Source of the DNA: Methanogenium cariaci JCM 10550 | GTDB taxonomy: Archaea > Halobacteriota > Methanomicrobia > Methanomicrobiales > Methanomicrobiaceae | Length of the DNA stretch: 64,000 bases | Direction: 5' to 3' | NCBI RefSeq assembly: GCF_001315945.1 | Contig: NZ_BBBG01000004.1 | Span: 62,001-126,000, forward strand | Made by a program: the position numbers and the translations under genes | The notes under the pieces: model-generated | The model's input: only the letters and a program-made list of their open reading frames with translations | Databases searched by the model: none | What the model was told of the DNA's origin: nothing | Shown here: one piece after another, positions 1 through 8,607 of the stretch | Numbering within the stretch: position 1 is the first letter of the stretch | Layout: each line of letters begins with the position of its first letter

Positions 1-243
1 GATCACGGTCTTGTTTTGTTTGGAATCGGGATCATAATACGAAGGAACGGGAATCAGGAGGGTTACGTTCTCAATCGATTCTGATGTGGAAAGACTCAGG
101 CTATAGATATACATCGATTGTGCACTTTCCGATGCGGTGAAACGAAAAAATCCGATGATGATTGCAGAGAACATGACCAGCACGATAATCAGAACAACGA
201 GTGCAAGATTTATTTTTCCCGCATCATCCGGAAGTATTCTCAT
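1..243 (-). CDS. Membrane-anchored extracytoplasmic protein, 5' part only (cut by window edge)
   Basis: The minus strand from the ATG at 243 reads 81 open codons to the window edge. It has a short cytoplasmic head, one hydrophobic segment at about residues 12-35, then an extracytoplasmic domain with the stretch SLSTSESIENVTLLIPVPSY. This closely matches the N-terminus of the gene at 10820-11678 (SLALSTSGPIDNVTLLIPVP), so the two are paralogues lying at both ends of the small-secreted-protein cluster. I do not recognise the family. The start is well placed because the membrane segments of the two paralogues align from the first Met. No function can be assigned beyond a single-pass anchored surface protein. 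Confidence 0.75.
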   Translation of the reverse strand, partial: MRILPDDAGKINLALVVLIIVLVMFSAIIIGFFRFTASESAQSMYIYSLSLSTSESIENVTLLIPVPSYYDPDSKQNKTVI

Positions 244-372
244 AATTTGTTTCCTTGGCAGAGTGCTGTGATATTCATTTGGATCTGGTATTTTTATTGC
301 AGGGATCTTCGGAGCAGCTGCACCGTATGCTCCGACAGATTCTCATTAAAAATCTGATCCGGTCAATACCCG

Positions 373-993
373 TTAGAATGAGGCAATTTTTTCATTCTCT
401 ATTTCTCTGTTTTGCTCCTGAGAAATATCTTTGCTGAAATAATACTGAATTGCATCAACGTATTCCTTTGATATTTCATAAAATGTGTACCAACCATCTT
501 TTTTCGCATTCAGAATCCCGATGCCTTTTAAATAATTCAGTTTTTCACTGACGGATGACTTTGATAAGTCTAAACGATCAGCAATTTCTTTATTGGTGAC
601 AATGGACTTTGTGCAGGTTTCAAAAAGAATATGTTTCAGGGATTCATTATCCATGACAGAATGAATTGTTATTTCTTCCGAGGAATATGTGGAATTGTTT
701 GCGAAATAATGGACCTTGCCTTTATTCTTTATTGAATTCACCCGCCCTTCCTGCTCCAGATTTTTCATGTGATATTCAAATGTCCCCCCCTTTAACAAAC
801 CCGATTTCCTCTGAATTTCCCTGAAATACATCCCGGGATTTGTTTCAATCAGATGGTATATTGCCTCTTTTTTTGCATTGTTACGGGATCTTGATTGTTT
901 TATTTTTACATACCCAATGTATACTGATGATTTAAATATGATAATTGATTCAAGATTTAAAACCGCCATCTGCGGAAATATTGTCAGAAGCAT
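373..993 (-). CDS. Double winged-helix transcriptional regulator
   Basis: Protein of 206 residues with two winged-helix units: residues about 38-95 (YFREIQRKSGLLKGGTFEYH, then HMKNLEQEGRV) and 130-190 (NKEIADRLDLSKSSVSEKLN). This arrangement is common in Methanomicrobia ArsR/MarR-like DNA-binding proteins. The first 28 residues are not regulator-like and the true start may be later, but no in-frame ATG/GTG/TTG lies between them and the first helix. A C7 tract at 784-790 adds a Gly in the first HTH (LLKGGTFEYH, expected LLKGTFEYH). It is the only regulator in the first 25 kb, so it is a candidate, by position only, to bind the repeated GTTCGGnnTTTGTC motif nearby. Confidence 0.8.
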   Translation of the reverse strand: MLLTIFPQMAVLNLESIIIFKSSVYIGYVKIKQSRSRNNAKKEAIYHLIETNPGMYFREIQRKSGLLKGGTFEYHMKNLEQEGRVNSIKNKGKVHYFANNSTYSSEEITIHSVMDNESLKHILFETCTKSIVTNKEIADRLDLSKSSVSEKLNYLKGIGILNAKKDGWYTFYEISKEYVDAIQYYFSKDISQEQNREIENEKIASF

Positions 994-1169
994 TGCAAAC
1001 CATATCGGAATCGGTTGTGCTTCATGGCCGATTTTACCATCAATTGCTGTACCGGGAGGTTTGTTCAGATTTTTGATGGTGTTATGGTATATTCAGTCGC
1101 ATCCGCTATTGCGACAAAAAAAAGCAAAAAAATAATGATAATTACCGGCAGTTTCAAGATCAGATCCCT

Positions 1170-1663
1170 CTAATATTTTTCAACAGTAAATTGGTATGAC
1201 CTGGATGAGGCAACCTGCTCTCCGTAAACATCAAAAGACCATGCGCCGGATTCTACATACCTCCACCGGGGGGGGTGATATCGATATGAATCTTGCCATC
1301 GGTCTGTCCATCACTGTTGTCGTAGAGAGTTCCGATATTCGTCCCTGAAGGAGTATATATGGTTAGTGACAATGAATCCGATGCTGAATCCCAGTTAAGA
1401 TAAACTTCAAGTGTTTCGATGCCACTTCCAACATATACTGAATGCCGGTTTGTTTCACCCTGACTGATGGTGTCCATCAGTTTTGTTGCGATGTTCGGCT
1501 CTTTGTAGATGGATGGGCTGATGGAATAAGCGGCATCCTCTTTGTATGCGACATTCTCTTTTGCTGAAACGGTTGGAACGAAGATAACTGCGATCAGCAA
1601 AATCGCAGTGATGGTTAATAATCCTACTCCTGATTTTGTCATCAATCTAAACTGGATAGCCAT
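1170..1663 (-). CDS. Secreted beta-sandwich protein, frameshifted near the 3' end
   Basis: Starts at ATG 1663 with a signal peptide (hydrophobic residues about 13-33 ending VSA) followed by about 110 residues in which YVGSGIETLEVYLNWDSASD and LTIYTPSG resemble a prepeptidase C-terminal type beta-sandwich. The uninterrupted frame ends right after a G8 tract (1268-1275). Reading on in the next frame gives WSFDVYGEQ and YQFTVEKY then stop at 1170, the normal last strands of such domains, so I join the two pieces. A half copy of the GTTCGG-TTTGTC motif lies 19 bases upstream of the start. Role unknown; probably cell-surface or secreted. Confidence 0.7.
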
Positions 1664-1995
1664 CCGGTATAACAGTTATGGGACAAACTCCGAACTGATC
1701 CGGATCAGGTCTGGAAAAATACTCAAATTTCTGTGAAAGGTAGATATAATTTCTTATTATCTGATCCCCCCCGGAATTAATCGCAATCTTTGATGGAATT
1801 ACCTTATTTTCGGGAATTCTCCAATATTTTCGAGGAGATGCATTGCATCAGAATTATGCCAGTGTACCAGGAGCGCACACCCTTTTTATGAATTTTGATG
1901 ATGACGTTCCCCCCCAAATAATCCGGACCGGAAATGACTGTTTTTTTAAAATAACGCTGTATCTACATATTTATTCTTGCCGAAAATATTCCGGG
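1664..1995. other. Divergent intergenic region, no gene seen
   Basis: About 330 bases between the minus-strand gene ending its 5' side at 1663 and the promoter at 1996. It is AT-rich, contains the motif at 1682-1695 and a C7 tract near 1910, and has no open frame with coding character. Confidence 0.5.
1682..1695 (-). promoter_or_regulatory. GTTCGG-TTTGTC motif, copy 0 (half-site)
   Basis: On the minus strand this reads GTTCGGAGTTTGTC, ending 19 bases before the ATG at 1663. It is the same 14-mer, with two variable central bases, that recurs at 2021-2050, 3754-3793, 5851-5864 and 7559-7572, each time 5' of a gene or leader. Function as an operator half-site is inferred from recurrence and position. 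Confidence 0.55.
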
Positions 1996-2050
1996 ATTTT
2001 TAAGTACATATAGTCTATGGGACAAACACCGAACCAGTTCGGTGTTTGTC
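1996..2050 (+). promoter_or_regulatory. Promoter with perfect palindromic operator, copy A
   Basis: A TATA-like stretch (TTTTTAAGTACATA, about 1997-2010) is followed by a perfect inverted repeat: GACAAACACCGAAC at 2021-2034 and GTTCGGTGTTTGTC at 2037-2050, 14-base arms with a 2-base spacer. By archaeal TATA-to-start spacing the palindrome would cover the transcription start, the classic position for a repressor site. The same arms, degenerate or half, occur four more times in 1.6-7.6 kb. Confidence 0.6.
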
Positions 2051-2096
2051 TTAGAAACCATAAATATGATTTATTTAAAGCAGTATACGTGGGGGG

Positions 2097-2257
2097 GACA
2101 GTTGAGGGCATTCCTTTTCTCACTGTCCGAAAGAAAAATTCATTTGCGGGGGGGGCATTTCATTGGGGGGGGAAGTTCGCTTGCAGGTTATTTTTCTTTC
2201 GGCCTGTTTTAGGCCCCATATTGAAAGGGCCTCTATGCACCATTCCCGCATGAAAAT
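2097..2257 (+). promoter_or_regulatory. Structured 5' leader element, copy A
   Basis: Lies 47 bases after the palindrome and about 100 before the start codon at 2355. Stem 1 pairs GACAGT (2097-2102) with ACTGTC (2122-2127). Downstream, GGCCT/AGGCC (2201-2215) and AGGCCC/GGGCCT (2211-2232) are two hairpins that share the AGGCC strand and so are mutually exclusive. It ends in the block ATGCACCATTCCCGCATGAA from 2235, which also opens a short frame. Copies B (3831-3982) and C (5908-6053) keep the order of parts. Not a riboswitch class I recognise. Confidence 0.5.
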
Positions 2258-2354
2258 ATTTTCAGAACGAATCCGTGCTGTCTCCGGAGACACTCCTCCG
2301 GATTCAGATCGCCCTTTTGAAAAAACAAAACAACTCAGGAGAGGTAACGAAAAA

Positions 2355-3127
2355 ATGAAAAAAATCAATGGTAAAAAGATTGGCATTTTGCTTGCGTTCA
2401 TGCTTGTGGCAGGAGCAGTTCTTGCCATGCCGGTTAGTGCGGCAGAAGCACAAACGGCTATCACCGAAACACAACAGTCGGTTTCCCTGTCGGTGGATGA
2501 ATCCACACCCTGGGACTCAAAGGAAGCGGCAACAATTGAGAATAAAATCAGTCGTATATTGGCGCAGCCCCCTGAATCTGCGATTATCCTATCCTACGAC
2601 CTATAATCTTCAATACATCAGAACCGACACACTTCAGACACCCGGTGATGAATATTCATCGGCATCCGGTTCATACAAATTGTATAAAGTCAGTCTGACT
2701 GATCCAAATTACGACTATTACATTCTCTGGATGAAAGCAACCGGACTGAATAATAACGACGGTCTTATTCCCTCCTATCTTCGGGAAGTAAAACCCGGCA
2801 TTACCCTTAAAAGGTACAGTGACAGAATTACTGACTGGGAACCCTTCTCGGATACGACGACGAGTTCACCGGTGACCATTACCATCAACCTTGAAGTCAG
2901 TCATGGGGGGAGGTAGTGCGGGAGTTTCTGAGCAGTTTGATTTACAGCAGGGTCATGTGGGACCTGATGAATTGAATACCAATGCCTATGGTTACTTCAA
3001 ACCCCCCCACTGGAATGGAAACTATCAGGGATCACAGGGTCTTATCGGAGGAGCGGAGTTCAGAGTGCCGAAAGGATCAGGCTACAGCTATGATCTCAGC
3101 TTACGTGTTACCGGAGCGGGTTATTAA
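2355..3127 (+). CDS. Small secreted protein with signal peptide, two frameshifts
   Basis: ATG 2355 follows an AGGAGAGG ribosome site and encodes MKKINGKK plus a hydrophobic signal ending PVSAAEA. The frame breaks at a C5 run near 2572 (expected 4) and at a G6 run near 2905 (expected 5). Joined pieces give about 255 residues, ending GYSYDLSLRVTGAGY, rich in Tyr, Asn and Gly and without recognisable domains. The signal peptide is almost the same as that of the protein at 4068, and both genes carry the palindrome plus leader module upstream. Probably exported; function unknown. A small membrane protein gene follows after 31 bases. Confidence 0.65.
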
Positions 3128-3158
3128 CCCGGTCTACCATTTTTTGGAATGATTAAGT

Positions 3159-3368
3159 ATGAAGGATGAAACAACGGATGAAATTCTGAGAGCGGTATCG
3201 ATACCGGTAATAGCGATTGCTTTTTTACCCCCCCTGTGGCTGGTTATTTCCTCAGTTAAAATCTGGATTGAACCTGACCCAAGGCTTTTAATCGGAGCAG
3301 TGTATGCCTCGGTTGTGACACTGTCATTTGTTTATTTTGGTCTGAAATTGCGCAAAATCAACGGGTAA
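3159..3368 (+). CDS. Small two-helix membrane protein
   Basis: Sixty-nine residues with two hydrophobic segments (about 14-31 and 43-60) and a basic C-terminus (KLRKING). It begins 31 bases after the secreted protein gene on the same strand, suggesting co-transcription. A C-run adds a Pro in helix 1 (FLPPLW). It has no family I recognise; small size keeps confidence moderate. Confidence 0.5.
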   Translation: MKDETTDEILRAVSIPVIAIAFLPPLWLVISSVKIWIEPDPRLLIGAVYASVVTLSFVYFGLKLRKING

Positions 3369-3753
3369 TTATGTGCTTGTCACACTAAAACCATAACCGG
3401 ACAAACCGGTTTTTCCATCACCATCGGAATGGTATTTTATCAACGGGCCCGGGGCATTCACAATCAAAAGAGTCAGAAAACCATCCGGGATTTCGTATTG
3501 TTTTGGCACAGATTGTTCTGTTGCAACATACCCGGATTTATCCGTAATTTATGTGTCCATCACAGGATGAGTGCGAAAAAGTATTGCTACATATTTCCCG
3601 ACACCAGCGCACACAATGATCATTCATTTTTCAATCAGTGTTTGAATGGATATACGCAGCTTTTTTTAAAGAATATCAACAGAATGAGGTATTTGATATT
3701 GCCAACCGGATATCTCAGTTCTGTCCACCTTTTTAGAAGGATATAGTTTATGG
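3369..3753. other. Intergenic region, no convincing gene
   Basis: A 105-codon plus-strand frame (3429-3746) runs through but has low-complexity, non-protein-like composition. The region ends with a TATA-like TTTTTAGAAGGATATAG (about 3731-3746), spaced from the next operator as at copy A. Confidence 0.45.
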
Positions 3754-3793
3754 GACAAAGACCGAACGGATTGAAATCAGTTCGGCGTTTGTC
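3754..3793 (+). promoter_or_regulatory. Operator motif, copy B (inverted pair with 12-base spacer)
   Basis: GACAAAGACCGAAC (3754-3767) and GTTCGGCGTTTGTC (3780-3793) are the two arms of the same motif as copy A, with two mismatches between arms and a 12-base spacer. The right arm is followed by CTTAGAAGGCATAAATA, shared with copies A and C. Confidence 0.55.
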
Positions 3794-3830
3794 TTAGAAG
3801 GCATAAATAGAACCTTTTTTATGTTTATCT

Positions 3831-3982
3831 GGGGGGCAGTGGAGAGGTTACTCTTACCCACTGTCTGGGGGAACATCCGCCTGTCTTCATCACAGGTAGA
3901 GGATTGAATTTCTCCCGGCCTTCGGGCCCCCCCATTGAAGGGGGTTTCTCTTTAGCATCCCTGCATGAATCTGTGCAGCCCG
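3831..3982 (+). promoter_or_regulatory. Structured 5' leader element, copy B
   Basis: Stem 1 pairs CAGTGG (3837-3842) with CCACTG (3858-3863); the bases differ from copies A and C while pairing is kept. Hairpin 2 is CCCG/CGGG (3914-3926). Hairpin 3 is CCCCC/GGGGG (3929-3944) with loop ATTGAA, then a pyrimidine-rich TTTCTCTTTA. It ends in a degenerate GCATCCCTGCATGAA. Stem 1 starts about 42 bases after the operator, as in the other copies. Confidence 0.45.
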
Positions 3983-4067
3983 CATACACACCAATCCGGA
4001 TCTTACCCTCCTCTTCAAAAACCAAACAAAAAACCAAACAAAAAACCGAACACAAAGGTGAAGAAAA

Positions 4068-4463
4068 ATGAAGACTTTCGATTTAAAGAAAACAGGCATT
4101 CTGCTTGTCATCATGCTCGTTGCAGGTGTTGTCCTTGTCGGACCTGTTAGTGCGGCTGATGAACTGAGCCCGGTATATACCACATACTTTAAGCTAACCG
4201 CTGGTGGAAATAATTCTGATCACAGTTTCTTTGGATATGCAAAAACATTAGATGGTCAACCAGCAGATAACATCCAACTCGCTGCTGTAGCGTATGATAA
4301 TTATGGTCATTTCATGAATATGGTAAGCGAAAATACACAAGATCTAAAGTATGCACTTGCATCCGGTTATGCCAGTGGGGCTATTGACCATGTGAAATCA
4401 TCGTTTGATTCAGTCAGTCCAAACGATCAATTTTATTATGCAGTTTACTATCCGTATCCGTAA
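4068..4463 (+). CDS. Small secreted protein with signal peptide
   Basis: 131 residues. The N-terminus MKTFDLKKTGILLVIMLVAG and the cleavage region ending GPVSAADE form a clear signal peptide, very like that of the gene at 2355. The mature part (about 100 residues) is neutral, rich in Ala, Asp, Ser and Tyr, and ends FYYAVYYPYP. An AAGGTGAAG ribosome site precedes the ATG. No frameshift and no known domain. It shares the operator and leader module with its neighbours, so it is probably regulated with them. Function unknown. Confidence 0.7.
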   Translation: MKTFDLKKTGILLVIMLVAGVVLVGPVSAADELSPVYTTYFKLTAGGNNSDHSFFGYAKTLDGQPADNIQLAAVAYDNYGHFMNMVSENTQDLKYALASGYASGAIDHVKSSFDSVSPNDQFYYAVYYPYP

Positions 4464-4490
4464 ACGCGGGTTTGAGATGAAATGATTGCA

Positions 4491-4515
4491 GATCCCTTCA
4501 CAGGATCATTTTTTT
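4491..4515 (+). terminator. Stem-loop plus T-run terminator
   Basis: GATCC (4491-4495) pairs with GGATC (4503-4507), followed by seven T (4509-4515). It lies 28 bases after the stop codon of the secreted protein gene, which fits its terminator. Confidence 0.65.
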
Positions 4516-4564
4516 ATGAATTTTGAATGAATTAATTTCTAATGACTATCATGTGAGGAATACT

Positions 4565-5703
4565 ATGTCAGGGAAAAAAAGAATTCTAACGGGAACTGTT
4601 TTGTCATGTATCATATGTGTCATCCTGATTTCAGGTTGCACTACACTTAATGCCGGGAATATTGGGAACGCTCCTGTCGCAACACCAACCGTAGCAGCCG
4701 AAACTCCGGGGGCAACACCCCCCCAAACAACGCAATCAGAGAATGCCCAATCTGTGTTCTCATGGTCCGATATCTATCCGGCATATGATGAACAGACCAA
4801 ACAGAGACTGATTGAAGAGGCAAAGGATGAAATCGTACGAATATATCCCGATGTAGACCGGTCAACACTTGACGGATACTGGATGGATCATGATCCGGTA
4901 GCGTATGGCCCCCCCCGCGGATCATATTTGCAAATGTGGATGATACTTCTGAAAAGTATATGGAGTTACAGAAATTACGGTCGAGAGGGATTGCAGCGAA
5001 TATACGTCATAATTACGTAATGATTAAAGTCGATCCGGTATCAGGAAACATTGTACGTTATGGCAGCAGGGGGGGTCACTCCGGGCCTTTAGAGGATGAG
5101 ACCAGAATCGTTTCATTTGAAGAATGCGAAGATAAATGTCTGGAATTTGTACGAACAGTAAAAGGAAATGATTTCGTTGAAGGAAAGGAAAATGATTTTT
5201 CAATTTATAAAATATACTCTGATAAAAATATGAAAGATGGCCTTGTGTATATAATTCCGTTCAACACCTATAATGGTGTCCAGTACATGTATGACCAAAT
5301 ATACATGCACTATGATCTGGTTCTTGACCGGGTCATCAGATATCGGGATGATTTAAAAGACCCCGAACTGATGAAAAAACTCACCACCCTCTCACCTGAA
5401 CCAACGATTTCAAAAAGAAAAGCGAAACAGATTCTGGAAGCAAAACTGAAAGAAAGCTACCCTGATGAAGATCTAAATATACAGTATCGTGTATTAAACG
5501 ATTTTGAGAACAATGTTCTTTGGTATGATCCAGTGGAATTGGTTTATTCTCAGCAACCCGAGCCAATCAGACTCATCTGGTACATAACGTTCAATGACGA
5601 AGAGATGCGCAATAAAGATTCCCGAAATAGAGCAACTGCTATTATTGATGCCCATACCAGGGAAATTATTAATCTTAGGTACAGGGATATCGACATTTCC
5701 TGA
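4565..5703 (+). CDS. Lipoprotein, copy 1 of a tandem pair (frameshifted)
   Basis: Start ATG 4565 (MSGKKRILTG) is chosen over 4523 because GTGAGG lies 8 bases upstream and copy 2 starts the same way. A lipobox ISGC ends the signal. A Pro/Thr-rich linker leads to a domain of about 300 residues with PAYDEQTKQRLIEEAKDEIV and, near the end, TISKRKAKQILEAKL, reminiscent of PepSY-like propeptide repeats (weak). One G is missing before the C8 run at about 4911 relative to copy 2 (TATGG versus TATGGG), breaking the frame. Nearly identical in most of its length to the gene at 6203-7365. Probably a membrane-tethered surface protein of unknown role. Confidence 0.75.
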
Positions 5704-5728
5704 AGAGAAACGGTAACCCTAACCAATC

Positions 5729-5734
5729 TTTTTT
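5729..5734 (+). terminator. T-run terminator after lipoprotein copy 1
   Basis: Six T within AACCAATCTTTTTTCGTG about 25 bases after the stop; the same string follows copy 2 (near 7386-7400). A run of T is the usual archaeal termination signal. Confidence 0.4.
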
Positions 5735-5850
5735 CGTGCATGTCATTTTATTCGAATTGTAATCAGCCTGAACATCCTAAGGTTATTACTTTTGGGGGGG
5801 CTATAACTCACAGGGTGAGCCGTTCTGATTGACAATAAAAATCTAAATCA

Positions 5851-5864
5851 GTTCGGCATTTGTC
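5851..5864 (+). promoter_or_regulatory. Operator motif, copy C
   Basis: GTTCGGCATTTGTC, preceded by a degenerate partner beginning GACAA at 5831 and by AAATCA as in copies B and D, and followed by TTAGAAGACATAAGTATGA as in copy A. Confidence 0.5.
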
Positions 5865-5907
5865 TTAGAAGACATAAGTATGACGTTTCCCAATTCTTTA
5901 TCGGAGA

Positions 5908-6053
5908 GACAGCGGGGAACATGCATCCCTCACTGTCGGAAAGCAAAATTCATTTGCAGGAGAAGACCCTTTTCACCTTCAGTGTATTTTCCTTTCCCGC
6001 CTGTTCAGGCTCCGTGCTGAAGGGGTTTTTATGCACCATTCCTGCATGAAAAC
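5908..6053 (+). promoter_or_regulatory. Structured 5' leader element, copy C
   Basis: Stem 1 pairs GACAGCGGG (5908-5916) with CCTCACTGTC (5928-5937) using G-U pairs where copy A has Watson-Crick pairs. The stretch AAAATTCATTTGCAGG is shared with copy A. GCCTG/CAGGC (5999-6010) is followed by CTCC/GGGG (6010-6025) and five T, then ATGCACCATTCCTGCATGAA. From that ATG a 20-codon frame with three Cys runs to a stop. It sits 150 bases before lipoprotein copy 2. Confidence 0.5.
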
Positions 6054-6202
6054 ACACACCAAATCATGTGCAACCTGCATACACCAATCCTGATAAAACC
6101 CCCCCTTCAAAACGACTGAACAAACAACGGTGACGAACACATGAAGAAATTCTGTTCGTGACCGATTGAAAATGTATGTAATTTTATCCGGTGAGGAATA
6201 CC

Positions 6203-7365
6203 ATGTCAGGGAAAAAAAGAATTCTAACGGGAACTGTTTTGTCATGTATCATATGTGTCATCCTGATTTCAGGTTGCACTACGCTTAATGTCGGGAATAT
6301 TGGGAATGCTCCTGTTCCAACAGCAACCGTAGTAGCTGAAACTCCGGGGGCAACACCGCAACCAACCCAATCAGAGAATACCGATCCGGTGTTCTCATGG
6401 TCCGATATCTATCCGGCATATGATGAACAGACCAAACAGAGACTGATTGAAGAGGCAAAGGATGAAATCGTACGAATATATCCCGATGTGGACCGGGCAA
6501 CACTTGACGAATATTGGGTGGATCATGATTCTGGTCGCGGGATGAATATTGTTCCAACAGCGTATGGGCCCCCCCCGCGGATCATATTTGCAAATGTGGA
6601 TGATACCTCTGAAAAGTATATGGAGCTACAGAAATTACGGTCGAGAGGGATTGCAGCGAATATACGCCATAATTACGTAATGATTAAAGTTGATCCGGTA
6701 TCCGGAAATATCGTATCCTATGGTAGCAGGGGGGGTCACTCCGGGCCTCTAGAGGATGAGACCAGAATCGTTTCATTTGAAGAATGCGAAGATAAATGTC
6801 TGGAATTTGTACGAACGGTAAAAGGAAATGATTTCGTTGAAGAAAAAAAGGCGATTTTTATATTTATAACTTATACTCTGATAAAAATATGAAAAATGGC
6901 CTTGCGTATACAACCCTGTTCAACACCTACAATGGTGTCCAGTACTTAAACGACTATATATACATGCACTATGACTTGGTACTTGACAGGGTCGTCAGAT
7001 ATCGGAACGAGTTAAAAGACCCTGAACTGATGAAAAAACTCACCACCCTCTCACCTGAACCAACGATTTCAAAAAGAAAAGCAAAACAGATTCTGGAAGA
7101 AAATCTGAGCGAAAGTTACCCTGATGAAGATCTACAGATACAGTATCGTATTTTAAACGGCCATGAAAATGATCTTAACTGGTATGATCCGGTGGAATTG
7201 GTTTATTCTCAGCAACCCGAGCCGATCAGACTCATCTGGTACATATCATTCAATGACGAAGAGATGCGCAATAAAGATTCCCGATTAACAACTACTGCGA
7301 TTATTGATGCCCATACCGGGGGGGAAATTATAAATCTTAGGTACAGGGATATCGACATTTCCTAA
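6203..7365 (+). CDS. Lipoprotein, copy 2 of a tandem pair (frameshifted)
   Basis: Same architecture as the gene at 4565: lipobox ISGC, Thr/Pro linker, PAYDEQTKQRLIEEAKDEIV, and a C-terminus ending LRYRDIDIS. Compared with copy 1 it carries a short extra segment (SGRGMNIVPT). The frame breaks in an A-run at about 6842-6848, where one more A restores the reading seen in copy 1. A G7 tract at 7318-7324 adds one Gly (HTGGEI, where copy 1 reads HTREI). Unlike copy 1 it is preceded by operator C and leader C. Function unknown; the two copies are a recent duplication. Confidence 0.75.
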
Positions 7366-7558
7366 GGGAAACGGTAACCCCCCCAACCAATCTTTTTTCG
7401 TGCCGATGCTGAAGAAATACGGAAACACGTTCATATTTTTTGATGGTCTGTCTGCCATTTTATTCGAATAGCATTGAGCCTGAACATCCTGAGGAAGTGA
7501 TCTTTTGCGGTTATGATCCACAAAAAGAACTGATCCAATTGACACAGAATCAAAATCA

Positions 7559-7572
7559 GTTCGGTGTTTGTC
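7559..7572 (+). promoter_or_regulatory. Operator motif, copy D, upstream of ABC exporter operon
   Basis: GTTCGGTGTTTGTC followed by CCCATAAAC; the CCCATAA tail matches copy 0 rather than A-C, and the preceding AATCAAAATCA matches B and C. It lies 90 bases before the ATP-binding protein start, and the structured leader is absent here. Confidence 0.5.
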
Positions 7573-7661
7573 CCATAAACCCCCCCATATGAATGGAGGA
7601 ACAATAAAAAATACGGGATTTTTGCAGATAAACTTTGCAGAATCAATACGCGGGGGGACAC

Positions 7662-8604
7662 ATGATAATTACAGACCACCTCACCAAACAATACAACGGA
7701 AAAAATGCTGTTGACAACCTCAATTTAGAAGTGGGAGACGGGGGGGAGGTATTCGGTTTTTTAGGTCCAAACGGAGCCGGTAAAAGTACAACCATTCTCA
7801 TGCTCACCGGAATGATCGAACCAACATCGGGGGGGAGCTGCACCATCAACGGGGGGGTGAATGTGGCATTAGACCCTCTGAAAGGCAAGGAGATTCTTGC
7901 TACCTGCCTGAAGATGTCGGATTTTACAAAAATCTCACCGGGTGGGAAAATCTTGACTACCTCGGAAAATTCTATCCCCTGAGCAGCAGCGAGAGGGAAG
8001 AAAGAATTGAAACCCTCCTGAAAAGCGTCAGGCTCCAGGATGTCCCCCCCCAGAAAGTCGGCGAGTATTCACGGGGGGGATGAACCAGCGACTCGGCCTT
8101 GCTCTCGCTCTTTTAAACGACCCGGAAGTAATCATCCTTGACGAACCCACCGCAAATCTTGATCCCGAAGGTGTCCTCAGGTACCGGGAAATTATAAACC
8201 AGCTGGCAAAAGAAGAAAAAACTGTCCTCATCTGTTCTCATATTCTGTCAGAAGTAAAGGCGGTCTGCACAACACTCGGAATTATTTCACAGGGGGGGAG
8301 ACTCGTTGCACGGGGGGGATCTGTCGGAGAGGTAGAGGATGAACTGATTTTGCAGAGCAACACCCCGCAAAAGATAGTCATCCGATCGATAAACCCGGAT
8401 GTGTATGATTTTATTGAATCCATATCAAACCCCGATATCCTGGAAGTAAACCGGCTCAGAAACGGCGTTGAGATTCAGGTAAAAAGAGACATCAGAGAAG
8501 AACTTGCAGAAAAACTCAAAGGAAACTGCTCCGGCATCACAGAGATGTACCTTGATCGGCCAAGTCTTGAAGATCTCTTCCTGAAGGTCTACCGGAGGGA
8601 ATAG
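7662..8604 (+). CDS. ABC transporter ATP-binding protein (ABC-2 type), two frameshifts
   Basis: Starts [13 protein letters not shown] after a G-rich ribosome site. Walker A is GPNGAGKST (about residue 37). The signature region reads YSRG then [16 protein letters not shown], and Walker B is [13 protein letters not shown] missing G near 7900 hides the stretch [15 protein letters not shown], visible in the next frame. A G7 run at 8072-8078 (5 expected) breaks the frame again inside the signature motif. Other G7 tracts add single Gly residues ([21 protein letters not shown]). With the two permeases downstream it forms an efflux-type ABC-2 transporter. If the frameshifts are real the gene is dead; the intact downstream domains argue against that. 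Confidence 0.85.
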
Positions 8605-8607
8605 AAA

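Noticed and set aside
3429-3746. 105-codon plus-strand frame
   Set aside because: Composition is His/Cys/Phe-rich without protein-like pattern, no ribosome site, and it runs into the promoter and operator of the next unit.
8072-8078. Programmed ribosomal frameshifting at G7
   Set aside because: Breaks occur in unrelated genes with different frame requirements (+1, +2), and no conserved stimulatory structure is seen after the tracts.
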